Shown piece by piece: positions 56,238-64,000 of a stretch of 64,000 bases of DNA. Below the pieces are notes generated by a model that saw only the letters and a program-made list of their open reading frames with translations, did not search any database and was not told the origin of the DNA. The stretch's first letter is position 1, and every line of letters starts with the position of its first letter. Made by a program: the position numbers and the translations under genes. The stretch spans positions 61,771-125,770 of the forward strand of contig CAMVDR010000001.1 of assembly GCA_947166295.1 (NCBI GenBank), given 5' to 3'. This DNA is from an uncultured Candidatus Saccharibacteria bacterium (lineage in GTDB: Bacteria > Patescibacteriota > Saccharimonadia > Saccharimonadales > Saccharimonadaceae).

Positions 56238-58142
56238 ATGGAAAAGATACGGAATTTTTGCATAATTGCGCATATTGATCACGGAAAAAGTACGATTGCG
56301 GATAGGATGATGGAATTGACCGGCACGGTAGAGAAGCGAGAGATGAAATCGCAGCTTTTGGACTCGATGGAGCTGGAGCGTGAGAAGGGTATCACAATTA
56401 AGCTGGCGCCGGTGACGATGCATTGGAAGGGATATACTTTGAACTTGATTGATACGCCAGGGCATGTGGATTTTTCGTATGAAGTGAGCCGGAGTTTGCA
56501 AGCGGTGGAAGCGGCGGTGCTGGTAGTGGATGCAACGCAGGGGATACAAGCACAGACTTTGGCAAACGTGTACCTAGCTATTGAGCAAGATCTTAAGATA
56601 ATTCCGGTAATAAATAAGGTTGATTTGCCGGCGGCGGATGTGGAAGGGGTGGCGGCGCAGATAATCAATTTGCTTGGGTGTTCGCGAGATGAAATTATAG
56701 AGGCATCTGGAAAAACTGGATTAGGGGTGGATAAAATACTAGATCGAGTTGTAGAAACCGAACCAGTATTTTCTTCATCTGGACTTGAATTTTTAAGCAC
56801 GTCATACGCTGGGACGCCGGCAGAACCGTCCTTACAGGACGAACCTGTCGGGCCCGTCAGGAATATACGTGTTGAAAATTCAAATCAACTTTATGATTTA
56901 GAAAATATCGGTCCGGTTTCTCATACTCGTGCTCTGATCTTTGACTCTTATTTCGACGATTATCGTGGAGTAGTTCTCTATGTGCGGATTTTTGAGGGGG
57001 AGATTAAGAAGAACGCGGAGATTTTAATGATGGCGACGGAGACGAAGGGGCTAGCGTTGGAAGTGGGGGTGCTGACACCGAAAATGACTCCACGAGAAAG
57101 CTTGAAAGCGGGCGAAATTGGCTATATTGTGACAAATCTCAAAACTACGCGCGAAGCAAAAGTGGGTGACACGGTGACGCTTGCGAAAAATCCTGCTAGA
57201 GATGCTTTGCCAGGGTATAAAAATGTGTTGCCTTTTGTCTACGCAGGGTTTTTCCCGGTATCTAATGATCAATATAAGGATTTGCGTGAAGCGATAGAAA
57301 AATTAAGCCTATCTGATTCGGCTCTTCGTTTTGAGCCAGAAAATTCACCAGTGTTAGGATTTGGACTGAGGATTGGGTTTTTAGGGTTGCTCCATATGGA
57401 TATTATTAAGGAGAGGTTGGAGCGAGAATTTAAATTGGATTTAATTGTGACTAATCCTTCCACAAATTATGAAGTAGTGATGAATAATGGTGAGATTATA
57501 GAAATAAAATCGGCGGCGGATTTGCCGGATGCAAGCGAGATTTTGGAAATTCGTGAGCCATGGGTGAAGGGTGAGATTATTTTGCCAAAAGACATGATTG
57601 GTAATGTACTGAACTTGATTAATGAAAAGCGCGGGCATCAGACAAACCTTTCGTATATCGAAGATCGTGCGGTAATAGATTTTGAAGCGCCGATGGCAAA
57701 TCTGCTGACAGATTTTTATGATCAGCTAAAATCAGTGACTTCGGGGTATGCTTCATTTAATTATGAACTAAATGGATATAAGGCGGAAGATTTGGTGCGA
57801 GTAGATTTTTTGGTGGCAGGAAATAAAATGGATGCGCTTTCGGTAATGTGTCATAGGAGCGAGGCGGATGCGATTGGTAGGGAAGTGACGAAAAAACTAA
57901 AAGAAGTAATACCGCGGCAAAATTATGAGGTGGCACTGCAGGCGGCGATTGGGGCGAGAATTATTGCGCGAGAAACGATTGGAGCGTATAGAAAAGATGT
58001 GACAGTGAAGATTCATACTGGCGATAGAGATAGAAAAGCGAAACTTTTGGAGAAGCAAAAACGTGGTAAAGCGCGGATGAAAAGATTTGGTAAGGTGGAT
58101 ATACCAAGTGAAGCATTTACAGTAATGCTGAGGCGTGATTAA
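56238..58142 (+). CDS. lepA: Elongation factor 4 (LepA) with in-frame palindromic insertion
   Basis: IAHIDHGKSTIADRMMELTGTV, DTPGHVDFSYEVSRSLQA, NKVDLP; insertion around EFLSTSYAGTPAEPSLQDEPVGPVRNIRVENSNQLYD. Confidence 0.96.
   Translation: MEKIRNFCIIAHIDHGKSTIADRMMELTGTVEKREMKSQLLDSMELEREKGITIKLAPVTMHWKGYTLNLIDTPGHVDFSYEVSRSLQAVEAAVLVVDATQGIQAQTLANVYLAIEQDLKIIPVINKVDLPAADVEGVAAQIINLLGCSRDEIIEASGKTGLGVDKILDRVVETEPVFSSSGLEFLSTSYAGTPAEPSLQDEPVGPVRNIRVENSNQLYDLENIGPVSHTRALIFDSYFDDYRGVVLYVRIFEGEIKKNAEILMMATETKGLALEVGVLTPKMTPRESLKAGEIGYIVTNLKTTREAKVGDTVTLAKNPARDALPGYKNVLPFVYAGFFPVSNDQYKDLREAIEKLSLSDSALRFEPENSPVLGFGLRIGFLGLLHMDIIKERLEREFKLDLIVTNPSTNYEVVMNNGEIIEIKSAADLPDASEILEIREPWVKGEIILPKDMIGNVLNLINEKRGHQTNLSYIEDRAVIDFEAPMANLLTDFYDQLKSVTSGYASFNYELNGYKAEDLVRVDFLVAGNKMDALSVMCHRSEADAIGREVTKKLKEVIPRQNYEVALQAAIGARIIARETIGAYRKDVTVKIHTGDRDRKAKLLEKQKRGKARMKRFGKVDIPSEAFTVMLRRD
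56754..56920 (+). repeat. ~167-bp in-frame palindrome within lepA
   Basis: GAAACCGAACCAGTATTTTCT/AGAAAATATCGGTCCGGTTTC, TTGAATTTTTAAGCACGT/ACGTGTTGAAAATTCAA, centre CGTCCTTACAGGACG. Confidence 0.8.
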
Positions 58143-58160
58143 CTGTGCTATAATAAGGAT

Positions 58161-58748
58161 ATGAGGAAAAAAGGTTTAACCTTCTATTGTACCATACTTC
58201 TTACGTTTTGTCAAGATTTGCTGCGGAAATCTCGCCTGCTTGGCGTTGGTTTAAAAGTGCAAATTGCTTTTTTTGCTTTGCTTGCTTCTTTGGGTGGTCA
58301 ATTTTGTACTGTGCAAGCTATTAGTCCTAATCAGGGTGCGGCGATAGTAGAGCATTGTGACACGATAAAAGACGAATTAAAAAAAGTGCAGAAAGAAGAT
58401 GCTAGGGTGCGGGTATATCTTGGTGGATATTACGAAACAATTTTGACGAAGTTTATTACTCCGTTAAATGTGCGTTTGGTAGAAAATAATTTATCTAGCG
58501 CGGGATTGGTTGAAAATCAGAATAATTTTGCTGGAACTAAAACATTGTTTGCAAATGACTTTATTGCGTATCAGCAAGGTTTAGAGGAATTAGTGGGATT
58601 GGATTGTAAGCAGGAGCCGGAAAAATTTTATGATAAATTAACGACAGTGAGACAAAAACGCAGGATAATGGTGCAGGATGTGCTGAAAATGCGGAATTTG
58701 ATTTCTGAACATGTGAGACTAGTGGAAGGTTTGAGGGGCAAGGTGTAA
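58161..58748 (+). CDS. Hypothetical exported protein (start uncertain)
   Basis: ORF with hydrophobic N-terminus; starts over a minus-strand promoter-like sequence. Confidence 0.5.
   Translation: MRKKGLTFYCTILLTFCQDLLRKSRLLGVGLKVQIAFFALLASLGGQFCTVQAISPNQGAAIVEHCDTIKDELKKVQKEDARVRVYLGGYYETILTKFITPLNVRLVENNLSSAGLVENQNNFAGTKTLFANDFIAYQQGLEELVGLDCKQEPEKFYDKLTTVRQKRRIMVQDVLKMRNLISEHVRLVEGLRGKV
58186..58214 (-). promoter_or_regulatory. Minus-strand consensus promoter inside the 58161 ORF
   Basis: TTGACA-N17-TACAAT on minus strand. Confidence 0.5.
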
Positions 58749-59116
58749 TGGAAACAAAGAAAAAAATGACGCACGGTGGGCGAAATTTAGTGATCCTAGG
58801 GATAGCTTCTACATTAATTGCTTTAATAACGACTGGCGTGTCACTGGTGGTATATCACAATTCGGGCGACATTTATTTGGATAGATCTCGGCCGGGATAT
58901 TTACCAGACGAGGAAGAGATAGAAGAGGAAGGTGAGAAAGAAGAGGAATATATATTTGAAAAAACTGGCAAGTTGACCGCTGCTATTATTGAAGAATATT
59001 TAGAGAAAATGCAGATAGAGGTGCGGGCGATCGATGCGTATGAAAAACCTTTTGATGAAAATGTATTATCAGACGAGAGACTGGGGATACCCAATGCAGA
59101 GACTGAACAACCTTGA
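58748..59116 (+). CDS. Hypothetical membrane protein with acidic C-terminus
   Basis: N-terminal TM; ORF overlaps previous stop. Confidence 0.55.
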   Translation: METKKKMTHGGRNLVILGIASTLIALITTGVSLVVYHNSGDIYLDRSRPGYLPDEEEIEEEGEKEEEYIFEKTGKLTAAIIEEYLEKMQIEVRAIDAYEKPFDENVLSDERLGIPNAETEQP

Positions 59117-59151
59117 TATTTTAGTAAAAAAGGCTTATACTTAAGGCAAGA

Positions 59152-60279
59152 ATGAAACAGCAGAAGAAAAATAAGTCGCTGGTATTTGGGGGGATTGCTT
59201 TGGTGGCTTTAGTGTTGGGTGTGGGTGTTGCGATATTTGGCTTATCTAATACGGTGGGAGAAATTACTGAAAAGGCTATTTCTAAGACTCCTGAAGCTAT
59301 CTTGGCTAGTGCGGGAGTGGACGAAGAAGAACCGGTGTCAGTGCCGGTTATTTATTATGATCAGAGGGCAGATGACTGCGTAAATTTATATGATAGGAAT
59401 TTGAAGAATGAATTAGAGCGAAGGCAGTTTGAGTGGAGTAAATGTAGATATTATAATAAAGAGATAGAACAGGGTTTGGCGGAGTTTGAGCTGGGTGAGG
59501 GATATTTGCCGGTGGCTACCGGTGCCGGAAAGTTGACGGCAAATAGGGGTGTAGATTTTACGAGATGGTTCGGAGCCGTAGATGGGAAAAGTGCTAGTTA
59601 TGCTGGTATGCTAAAAATGCAATATGTGAAAAATGGGGCAGAATTTGTATTTGAAGCGCCAGATTTTTATCCGTTGGATGAAGTAGAGTTTAGTGTTGGA
59701 GATACGGGGAATGAAGATGGACATAATCACTTATTTACAATGAATTTTGCGGTGCCGTTTACGGTACTTTTGAGCGGAATGGAAAGTTTTGAAGTGGATG
59801 CCGATGATGATACTTTTGTGTATGTGGGGAATAAATTAGTGCTAGATATGGGTGGTATACACGATGTGGCTATGGGGAAATTTGTAATACATGAGAATGG
59901 TGAAATTTATGCAGGAGTAGATGGTGAAGATTTGGCATATTCTGGTGTAAATGTAGGAAAGAATGATAGCTCTATTGTGCGAATTTTCCACGCGGATAGG
60001 GATGCGGCAGATTCGACGTTTAATGTGAAATTTAGCGGAATGAACTTAAGTGTAACGGATGCTAAACTTGCAAATGGTGGTGAAGATGGTGTACAGGTTG
60101 CATATGACCCGAGTGATCCGACTTATGTGGCGCCACTGGGTGAGAGTTCGGTGTTCCGGCCAGATTCGACAAAAGGCTTGATAGTGATGGCGACGATTGA
60201 AGGGGTGATGATAGTGGTGGTTTCGGTATTGGCTGTATCGGTGGCAAGATTTATGGTAAAACAAAAAACTAAACGATAA
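59152..60279 (+). CDS. Fibro-slime/PA14-like domain surface protein
   Basis: N- and C-terminal TM; ESFEVDADDDTFVYVGNKLVLDMGGIHDV. Confidence 0.65.
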   Translation: MKQQKKNKSLVFGGIALVALVLGVGVAIFGLSNTVGEITEKAISKTPEAILASAGVDEEEPVSVPVIYYDQRADDCVNLYDRNLKNELERRQFEWSKCRYYNKEIEQGLAEFELGEGYLPVATGAGKLTANRGVDFTRWFGAVDGKSASYAGMLKMQYVKNGAEFVFEAPDFYPLDEVEFSVGDTGNEDGHNHLFTMNFAVPFTVLLSGMESFEVDADDDTFVYVGNKLVLDMGGIHDVAMGKFVIHENGEIYAGVDGEDLAYSGVNVGKNDSSIVRIFHADRDAADSTFNVKFSGMNLSVTDAKLANGGEDGVQVAYDPSDPTYVAPLGESSVFRPDSTKGLIVMATIEGVMIVVVSVLAVSVARFMVKQKTKR

Positions 60280-60291
60280 GATATTATTTAA

Positions 60292-61305
60292 TTATTTGCG
60301 GGGTTTTGAGATGTTGGCGGGGCGGCCGTAATCTGGCAAGATGAGTTGGTGTTTTTTGCCGTGATGGTCATAGAGGGGGATGTTTAGCTCTAAAGCTAAG
60401 GTATTAACTATCGTGGCGCCAATGCGGAGACCGGTAAAAGAGCCAGGGCCAGACATAAAGGTGATTTCGGAAATATCTTGGAAGGTTTGATCGTTTTCTT
60501 GCAATTTGTCGTGGATGAACTTGAGCAATTTTTCGGCGAGATCGTTAGCGAAAGTGTAGCGATATTCCTGCTCGTTCAATTTGAGGATGGTCTCGGGGGT
60601 AGAAGTATCCAGATACATAGATAACCAAATAACGCCTTTCCCGACTCGCTCGCTTCGGTCCGTCTGTGTTTCACGAGACGGAACTGCCTTGTTCGGAAAA
60701 TCAAGTTTACTTGATTTTCTCTCACTTCGTTGTTCCGTCGTTACGGGCGAAGCTTCGCTCATCCCGCTCCTCGTTAGTCGCGTACGGTCTCGAAAGGTGT
60801 TATTTTGGCTATCTTTGACCTTTATCTCACGAGAACCGTTATTAAGTTTGTTGATAAAAAGTTTAATATGGTTTTTAGGAAGTATATTTTTGACGGAGTC
60901 TGACCACTCAATGATAATTATATTTTTAGGATTCGTTAGATTTTCTTGCAAATCTTCTAACATGATGCCTGGGTCTGGAAGGCGGTAAAAATCATAATGA
61001 ATAAGACGGCCGCCATTTTTGAGGGCGTAGGATTTGGAGATAGTAAAACTGGGGCTGGCGATAGGTTCTTTGATATCGAGACCTTTGGCGAGACCGCGAG
61101 TGAGAGTAGTTTTGCCAGCACCGACATCACCGATGAGTTCAATAACGATTGGCCCGACGGGTCCTGACCTCGCAGTTTTCCCCATCGTGCTCGCCTTACG
61201 GCTGCGCGCGTCTGGGGTTCCCCCAGCTCGGCCACCCGTCGACGTCATATAATCGACGAAGTCTTTGCCAAACTCTAGCATTTCTTGTTCAGAATTGATA
61301 ATCAT
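60292..61305 (-). CDS. TsaE-TsaB fusion (tRNA t6A biosynthesis) with palindromic insertions
   Basis: ELIGDVGAGKTTLTRGLAKGL...IIIEWSD (TsaE); MYLDTSTPETILKLNEQEYRYTFANDLAEKLL...FMSGPGSFTGLRIGATIVNTLALELNIPL (TsaB); ATG 61305. Confidence 0.85.
   Translation of the reverse strand: MIINSEQEMLEFGKDFVDYMTSTGGRAGGTPDARSRKASTMGKTARSGPVGPIVIELIGDVGAGKTTLTRGLAKGLDIKEPIASPSFTISKSYALKNGGRLIHYDFYRLPDPGIMLEDLQENLTNPKNIIIIEWSDSVKNILPKNHIKLFINKLNNGSREIKVKDSQNNTFRDRTRLTRSGMSEASPVTTEQRSERKSSKLDFPNKAVPSRETQTDRSERVGKGVIWLSMYLDTSTPETILKLNEQEYRYTFANDLAEKLLKFIHDKLQENDQTFQDISEITFMSGPGSFTGLRIGATIVNTLALELNIPLYDHHGKKHQLILPDYGRPANISKPRK
60621..60812 (-). repeat. ~192-bp palindrome at the tsaE/tsaB junction
   Basis: ATAACCAAATAACGCCTTTC../..GAAAGGTGTTATTTTGGCTAT, GACGGAAC/GTTCCGTC, GAAAATCAAGT/ACTTGATTTTC. 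Confidence 0.75.
61155..61241 (-). repeat. In-frame palindromic element in tsaE
   Basis: CGACGGGT/ACCCGTCG ends; gap-free alignment to the truB copy. Confidence 0.8.
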
Positions 61306-61323
61306 TGTATAATATATTATATC

Positions 61324-62544
61324 ATGAATATTTATATATCTGGTATATCTGGAACGGGGATGGGGCCGTTGGCGTTGATGGCAAAGCAAGCCGGTTTTAC
61401 GGTGTGGGGATCTGATCTTGCGAAGGGGGCGATTTATGATGAATTGGTTAATGCCGGAATTGAGGTATATATTGGTGAGCAAGATGGTGAGTTTTTGCGA
61501 GAAAAACTGGAAGATGGGGTGGTTTGGTTTGTATATACTTCGGCTTTGTCTGAGAATCATCCTGAACTAGTTTTGGCGCGAGAAACAGGAATTAAATGCA
61601 CTAAACGAGATGATTTTACGGCTTTTTTGGTTTCTGAATTAGGACTTAAAATGATAGCGGTGGCGGGAACGCATGGCAAGACCACTACCACGGCGATGAT
61701 TATATGGGCAGCGTTGAAACTAGATTTACCGGTAGCTTATATTGTGGGAACGACTTTGGGTTTTGCGATATCTGGGGCGTATAAGCCTGGTGATAAATAT
61801 TTTGTATATGAAGCGGATGAATATGATCGGAATTTTTTGAAGTATCATCCATGGCTAGCGGTAATTCCGGCAGTTAGCTATGATCATCCGGATATTTATC
61901 CCACTAGAGAAGATTATGAAGCGGCATTCTTGCAATTTAAAATGCAGAGCGAGAAAGTGGTAGAAAAAAGTAGTTTTGATGAAAATGAGTTTAAATTGGC
62001 GGGTGAGGTGCGAAGAAAAGATGCGGCGCTGGCGGCAGAAGCAGTTTTGGCGATGGCGCCGGAGATTAAGCGTGAAGAAATTGTGGAGATTTTAAACAAG
62101 TTTCCTGGAGTGGGGCGGAGATTCGAAAAAATTAGCGACGGGGTATATACAGATTACGCACATCATCCAGAGGAAATTGTTGCGACGATGGGGATTGTGA
62201 AGGACGAAAAGCGACTTCACGACAAAAAGGGTATTGTGGTGGTATATCAGCCACATCAGAACACTAGACAGCATGAAGTACGAGATGGATACATGAAGGC
62301 TTTTCTCGGTGCGGATAAGATCTATTGGTTGCCGACATATTTAACGCGAGAGAATCCGGATTTGCCAGTGCTTTCGTCGGAAGAGTTAATTGATGGTCTG
62401 ATGAATAAGGATGTGGCGGAAGCTGCAGAACTTGGCGATGAATTAGCAGGGGAGTTGCAAGAGTACGTAAAAAATGGCTATTTGGTGATTTTAATGACGG
62501 CTGGCCCAGCGGATGGGTGGCTACGCGAAAAGTTTGGCGAGTAA
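61324..62544 (+). CDS. murC: UDP-N-acetylmuramate--L-alanine ligase (Mur ligase)
   Basis: MNIYISGISGTGMGPLALMAKQAGFTVWGSD; IAVAGTHGKTTTTAM; YDHPDIYPT; DYAHHPEEI. Confidence 0.9.
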   Translation: MNIYISGISGTGMGPLALMAKQAGFTVWGSDLAKGAIYDELVNAGIEVYIGEQDGEFLREKLEDGVVWFVYTSALSENHPELVLARETGIKCTKRDDFTAFLVSELGLKMIAVAGTHGKTTTTAMIIWAALKLDLPVAYIVGTTLGFAISGAYKPGDKYFVYEADEYDRNFLKYHPWLAVIPAVSYDHPDIYPTREDYEAAFLQFKMQSEKVVEKSSFDENEFKLAGEVRRKDAALAAEAVLAMAPEIKREEIVEILNKFPGVGRRFEKISDGVYTDYAHHPEEIVATMGIVKDEKRLHDKKGIVVVYQPHQNTRQHEVRDGYMKAFLGADKIYWLPTYLTRENPDLPVLSSEELIDGLMNKDVAEAAELGDELAGELQEYVKNGYLVILMTAGPADGWLREKFGE

Positions 62545-62617
62545 GCTCGATTATTTTGGAATGATTTTCGATTAAAAAGTTTGGAATTTTTTGATGCTTA
62601 TGGTAAGATGGTAGTAT

Positions 62618-63229
62618 ATGAAAGAGGGTAAGGCAAGTGAAGCGAAATCTGGGAATAAAGGTTTGGTGATTTTGTTGTGCGTGCTTGTGGTGGCGATTGT
62701 GGGGTTGGTGATTGGAATCGTGGTGCCAAAAGGTGGTGGTGAAGAAGTGGTGATAGTGGATGAACCGACGGAAGAAATTGAGATTGCAGAAACTGACCCA
62801 GAAGCTGCTGCGGCTACTAGGGAGTTTGTTGCTGGTCAAGAAGCTGTTGAGACGGAAGCTGTGGAACTTTTAAATCAAGCCTCGCCGGACATGGATGGGA
62901 TTCGTCAGCTGTATGCTGGGCCTTATGCTGAGTTTGTCGCTAATGGCGAAATATCGTATGCTTATTCCTATTTGATGTCGGAGCTGAATCTTTATTATGA
63001 AAATGGATATAAGGAGGCTGCGCTTGATTTGTTAACTTCTACCGATTTGACCATCTATGATGATACGCTTCAATGGATATTTTGTGATGCAGTCATTCGC
63101 TTGGCTAATGAGCTGAATAAACAAAGTGTTCTTTCTGATTATGTTGAACGGGCTGTTTATTTAGAAGAGAATGGAAATGTAGTATTAAGGCCAGAAGTGG
63201 ATCATTATTCGGAAAGGGAGGAAAAATAA
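62618..63229 (+). CDS. Hypothetical exported protein
   Basis: N-terminal TM, acidic linker; promoter-like region upstream. Confidence 0.6.
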   Translation: MKEGKASEAKSGNKGLVILLCVLVVAIVGLVIGIVVPKGGGEEVVIVDEPTEEIEIAETDPEAAAATREFVAGQEAVETEAVELLNQASPDMDGIRQLYAGPYAEFVANGEISYAYSYLMSELNLYYENGYKEAALDLLTSTDLTIYDDTLQWIFCDAVIRLANELNKQSVLSDYVERAVYLEENGNVVLRPEVDHYSEREEK

Positions 63230-63230
63230 T

Positions 63231-64000
63231 TATGGGCGAAAAGACAAAAAAGTTTTTATTTTTAGGGTTTTTTGTGGCTATTTTTGCTTTTTGTACTTTT
63301 ATGCTTATGGAGGATACCTTTGCTCATCCGATTACTGATGCTATTGTAACAGATTTTTGGGATGGAGAAGACAATACTTATTTTGACGTATCGGTTTCGT
63401 ATGATTCAGCAAATTATACATGTAGCGTCACTGATACTTTTCATTGTATCGATGCCGGCGATTGGTATCTGAGACCATCTTATAGTACTACCTATTCTGT
63501 AAATGACAAAGGAAGTGGTAATTATGAAGTTACCATAGAGTATAATGGTGGTTGGCTAGGGAATGATGTGCAGAGAGCACGGGGTACGGTTCATTGCAAT
63601 GAAAAGAAAAGAAAGTTGACGGCTTATGCGGTGACAGAATTTAAAGCAGAAGGCGGGAAGAGCTATCATAAGTATCTCAAAACGGACGGAACAGTGAGTG
63701 AATGGCTTGATTCTGGGCATGTGCCGAGTAATGCTTATACTGAGTCCACGGAGGTTAATAAAGGAGCTGAAGCTTATGTTGTTGTTGATAATTCAAAAGG
63801 TAGCTATGAGTTTGGCGGATGGGGATCTAGTTGCGGAGACGAATCTGGTGAGACGGCCGATAATACAAATAGGAAGTGTACGGTTAACGCGCTTAATGAT
63901 AATGAGAATGTTTATGCTTATTACAATGCCGTGTCTTTGTTTAAAGGGGACTCATCGGTTGCTGAGGTTTCGGAGGATAACAAAGGAATCGGGTGGAATG
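63231..64000 (+). CDS. Putative secreted surface protein, 3' truncated by window end
   Basis: MGEKTKKFLFLGFFVAIFAFCTFMLM signal; RBS AAAGGGAGG; frame open to 64000; absent from the ORF track. Confidence 0.7.

Noticed and set aside
60581-61252. Plus-strand ORFs 60581..60988 and 61034..61252
   Set aside because: Antisense frames kept open by the palindromic insertions in tsaE/tsaB; no start signals or domains.
1-64000. CRISPR arrays, rRNA genes, transposases, prophage structural genes
   Set aside because: None seen: no regularly spaced identical repeats of CRISPR type, no rRNA motifs and no recognisable transposase or capsid proteins.

Overview
The window looks like one contiguous chromosomal segment of a small-genome Patescibacteria/CPR bacterium, most like Saccharibacteria (TM7). 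Taxonomy is inferred from gene content and style, not searched. Genetic code 11 fits.

Housekeeping genes: aspS, hrcA-grpE, rplY, tpiA, an aldolase with an N-terminal PfkB-like domain, folD, murB, recA, recX, truB, rpsO, pnp, lepA, fused tsaE-tsaB, murC, and tRNAs Ile(UAU), fMet, Gly(UCC) and His(GUG). Surface and envelope genes: MMPL/YhgE export genes, three pseudopilin/PilX-like genes, three FISUMP-domain proteins, a DUF11-like surface protein, lamin-tail and fibro-slime proteins.

The most notable observations lie outside the ordinary gene list: (1) GC-rich palindromic elements inserted in frame inside coding genes. The 87-bp copies in truB and tsaE are homologous, equal in length, in the same reading frame and show compensatory stem changes. 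Larger palindromes sit inside lepA and at the tsaE/tsaB junction. (2) Two FISUMP genes share a structured 5' leader that can form mutually exclusive pairings. (3) A promoter-gene-terminator cassette is flanked by ~100-bp direct repeats, and about ten other self-contained cassettes have TTGACA-N17-TATAAT type promoters; two of them separate rpsO from pnp. (4) The 3' end of one FISUMP gene resembles a variable region of a diversity-generating retroelement. (5) A 1613-aa protein carries a C-terminal nucleotidyltransferase-like domain. (6) An orphan minus-strand sRNA candidate. (7) Many long intergenic multi-arm palindromes.

All structures and alignments were done by eye. No database search or folding program was run.
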